DNA of 64,000 nt from positions 5,359,677 through 5,423,676 of the forward strand of contig OZ014419.1 of assembly GCA_963965975.1 (NCBI GenBank), in the 5' to 3' direction. Source of the stretch: Xestospongia bergquistia. Lineage: Eukaryota; Porifera; Demospongiae; Haplosclerida; Petrosiidae. The notes beneath the pieces were generated by a model. The model was not told the origin of the DNA and ran no database searches. It worked only from the letters and a program-made list of their open reading frames with translations. Made by a program: the position numbers and the translations under genes. This document shows positions 63,960 through 64,000 of the stretch, piece by piece; position 1 is the stretch's first letter, and every line of letters begins with the position of its first letter.

Positions 63960-64000
63960 TTCATTTTTAAAACTTGGAAAGAGTGGTGACAGAGGTAAGT

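Noticed and set aside
1..64000. tRNA and rRNA genes, riboswitches, bacterial operons
   Set aside because: No cloverleaf with A/B boxes, no rRNA-like stretch and no bacterial gene organisation noticed on reading; no covariance search was possible.

Overview
The window looks like an AT-rich animal nuclear genome, most likely a sponge or another early-branching invertebrate. This is inferred from very short GT-AG introns (about 45-110 bp), tetranucleotide microsatellites of the ATGG/ATGA type, and a mix of IS630/Tc1, MULE, hAT and other DDE elements. Nothing prokaryotic is present: no operons, no ribosome binding sites. Most of the 64 kb is repeat DNA, and I find no gene that is clearly complete and intact.

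Layout. Positions 1-15,643 and about 38,580-55,196 are two diverged copies (A and B) of one segment in the same orientation: a 28-bp minisatellite, a region with a decayed IS630/Tc1-like transposase (4.4-5.5 kb; 42.1-43.0 kb), about 4.5 kb without convincing genes, and an 85-bp satellite (10.3-14.8 kb; 48.6-54.3 kb). Homology resumes downstream of each copy in fragments of one multi-exon gene on the minus strand (15.7-18.98 and 25.9-26.3 kb; 47.5-48.2 and 55.2-57.4 kb). Its exons are too short to appear as long ORFs but can be joined by compatible splice phases.

In copy A this gene is interrupted at 18.98-25.5 kb by nested transposons. One is a 1.14-kb MULE with iterated 15-bp repeats in its inverted ends. 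The other is a 4.76-kb DNA transposon with 623-bp inverted ends, each carrying the same start codon and 25-nt first exon: one serves a frameshifted transposase, the other a 63-residue coiled-coil ORF. Copy B keeps the uninterrupted site at about 56,035. The transposon's left end carries an aberrant repair scar: a 224-bp truncated end, a 4-bp filler and a 379-bp inverted copy of the right flank.

Between the copies lie a third 85-bp satellite block with a 1.16-kb higher-order repeat (26.9-30.8 kb), a hAT/BED transposase fragment (31.5 kb), a candidate coiled-coil exon (32.9 kb), a 31-bp repeat (34.8 kb) and a second 28-bp array with a micro-inversion (35.4 kb).

The right end holds the most unusual structure. 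A lysine-rich minus-strand gene (exons from 63,959 to 63,187) runs into about 48 tandem 114-bp monomers (57,783-63,141). Each monomer reads as a 66-nt exon plus a 48-nt GT-AG intron in the gene's own splice phase (1-1). About half of the exon units are still open. It is either a giant exon-repeat gene in decay or a satellite born from an exon-intron unit. All counts and alignments here were made by eye.
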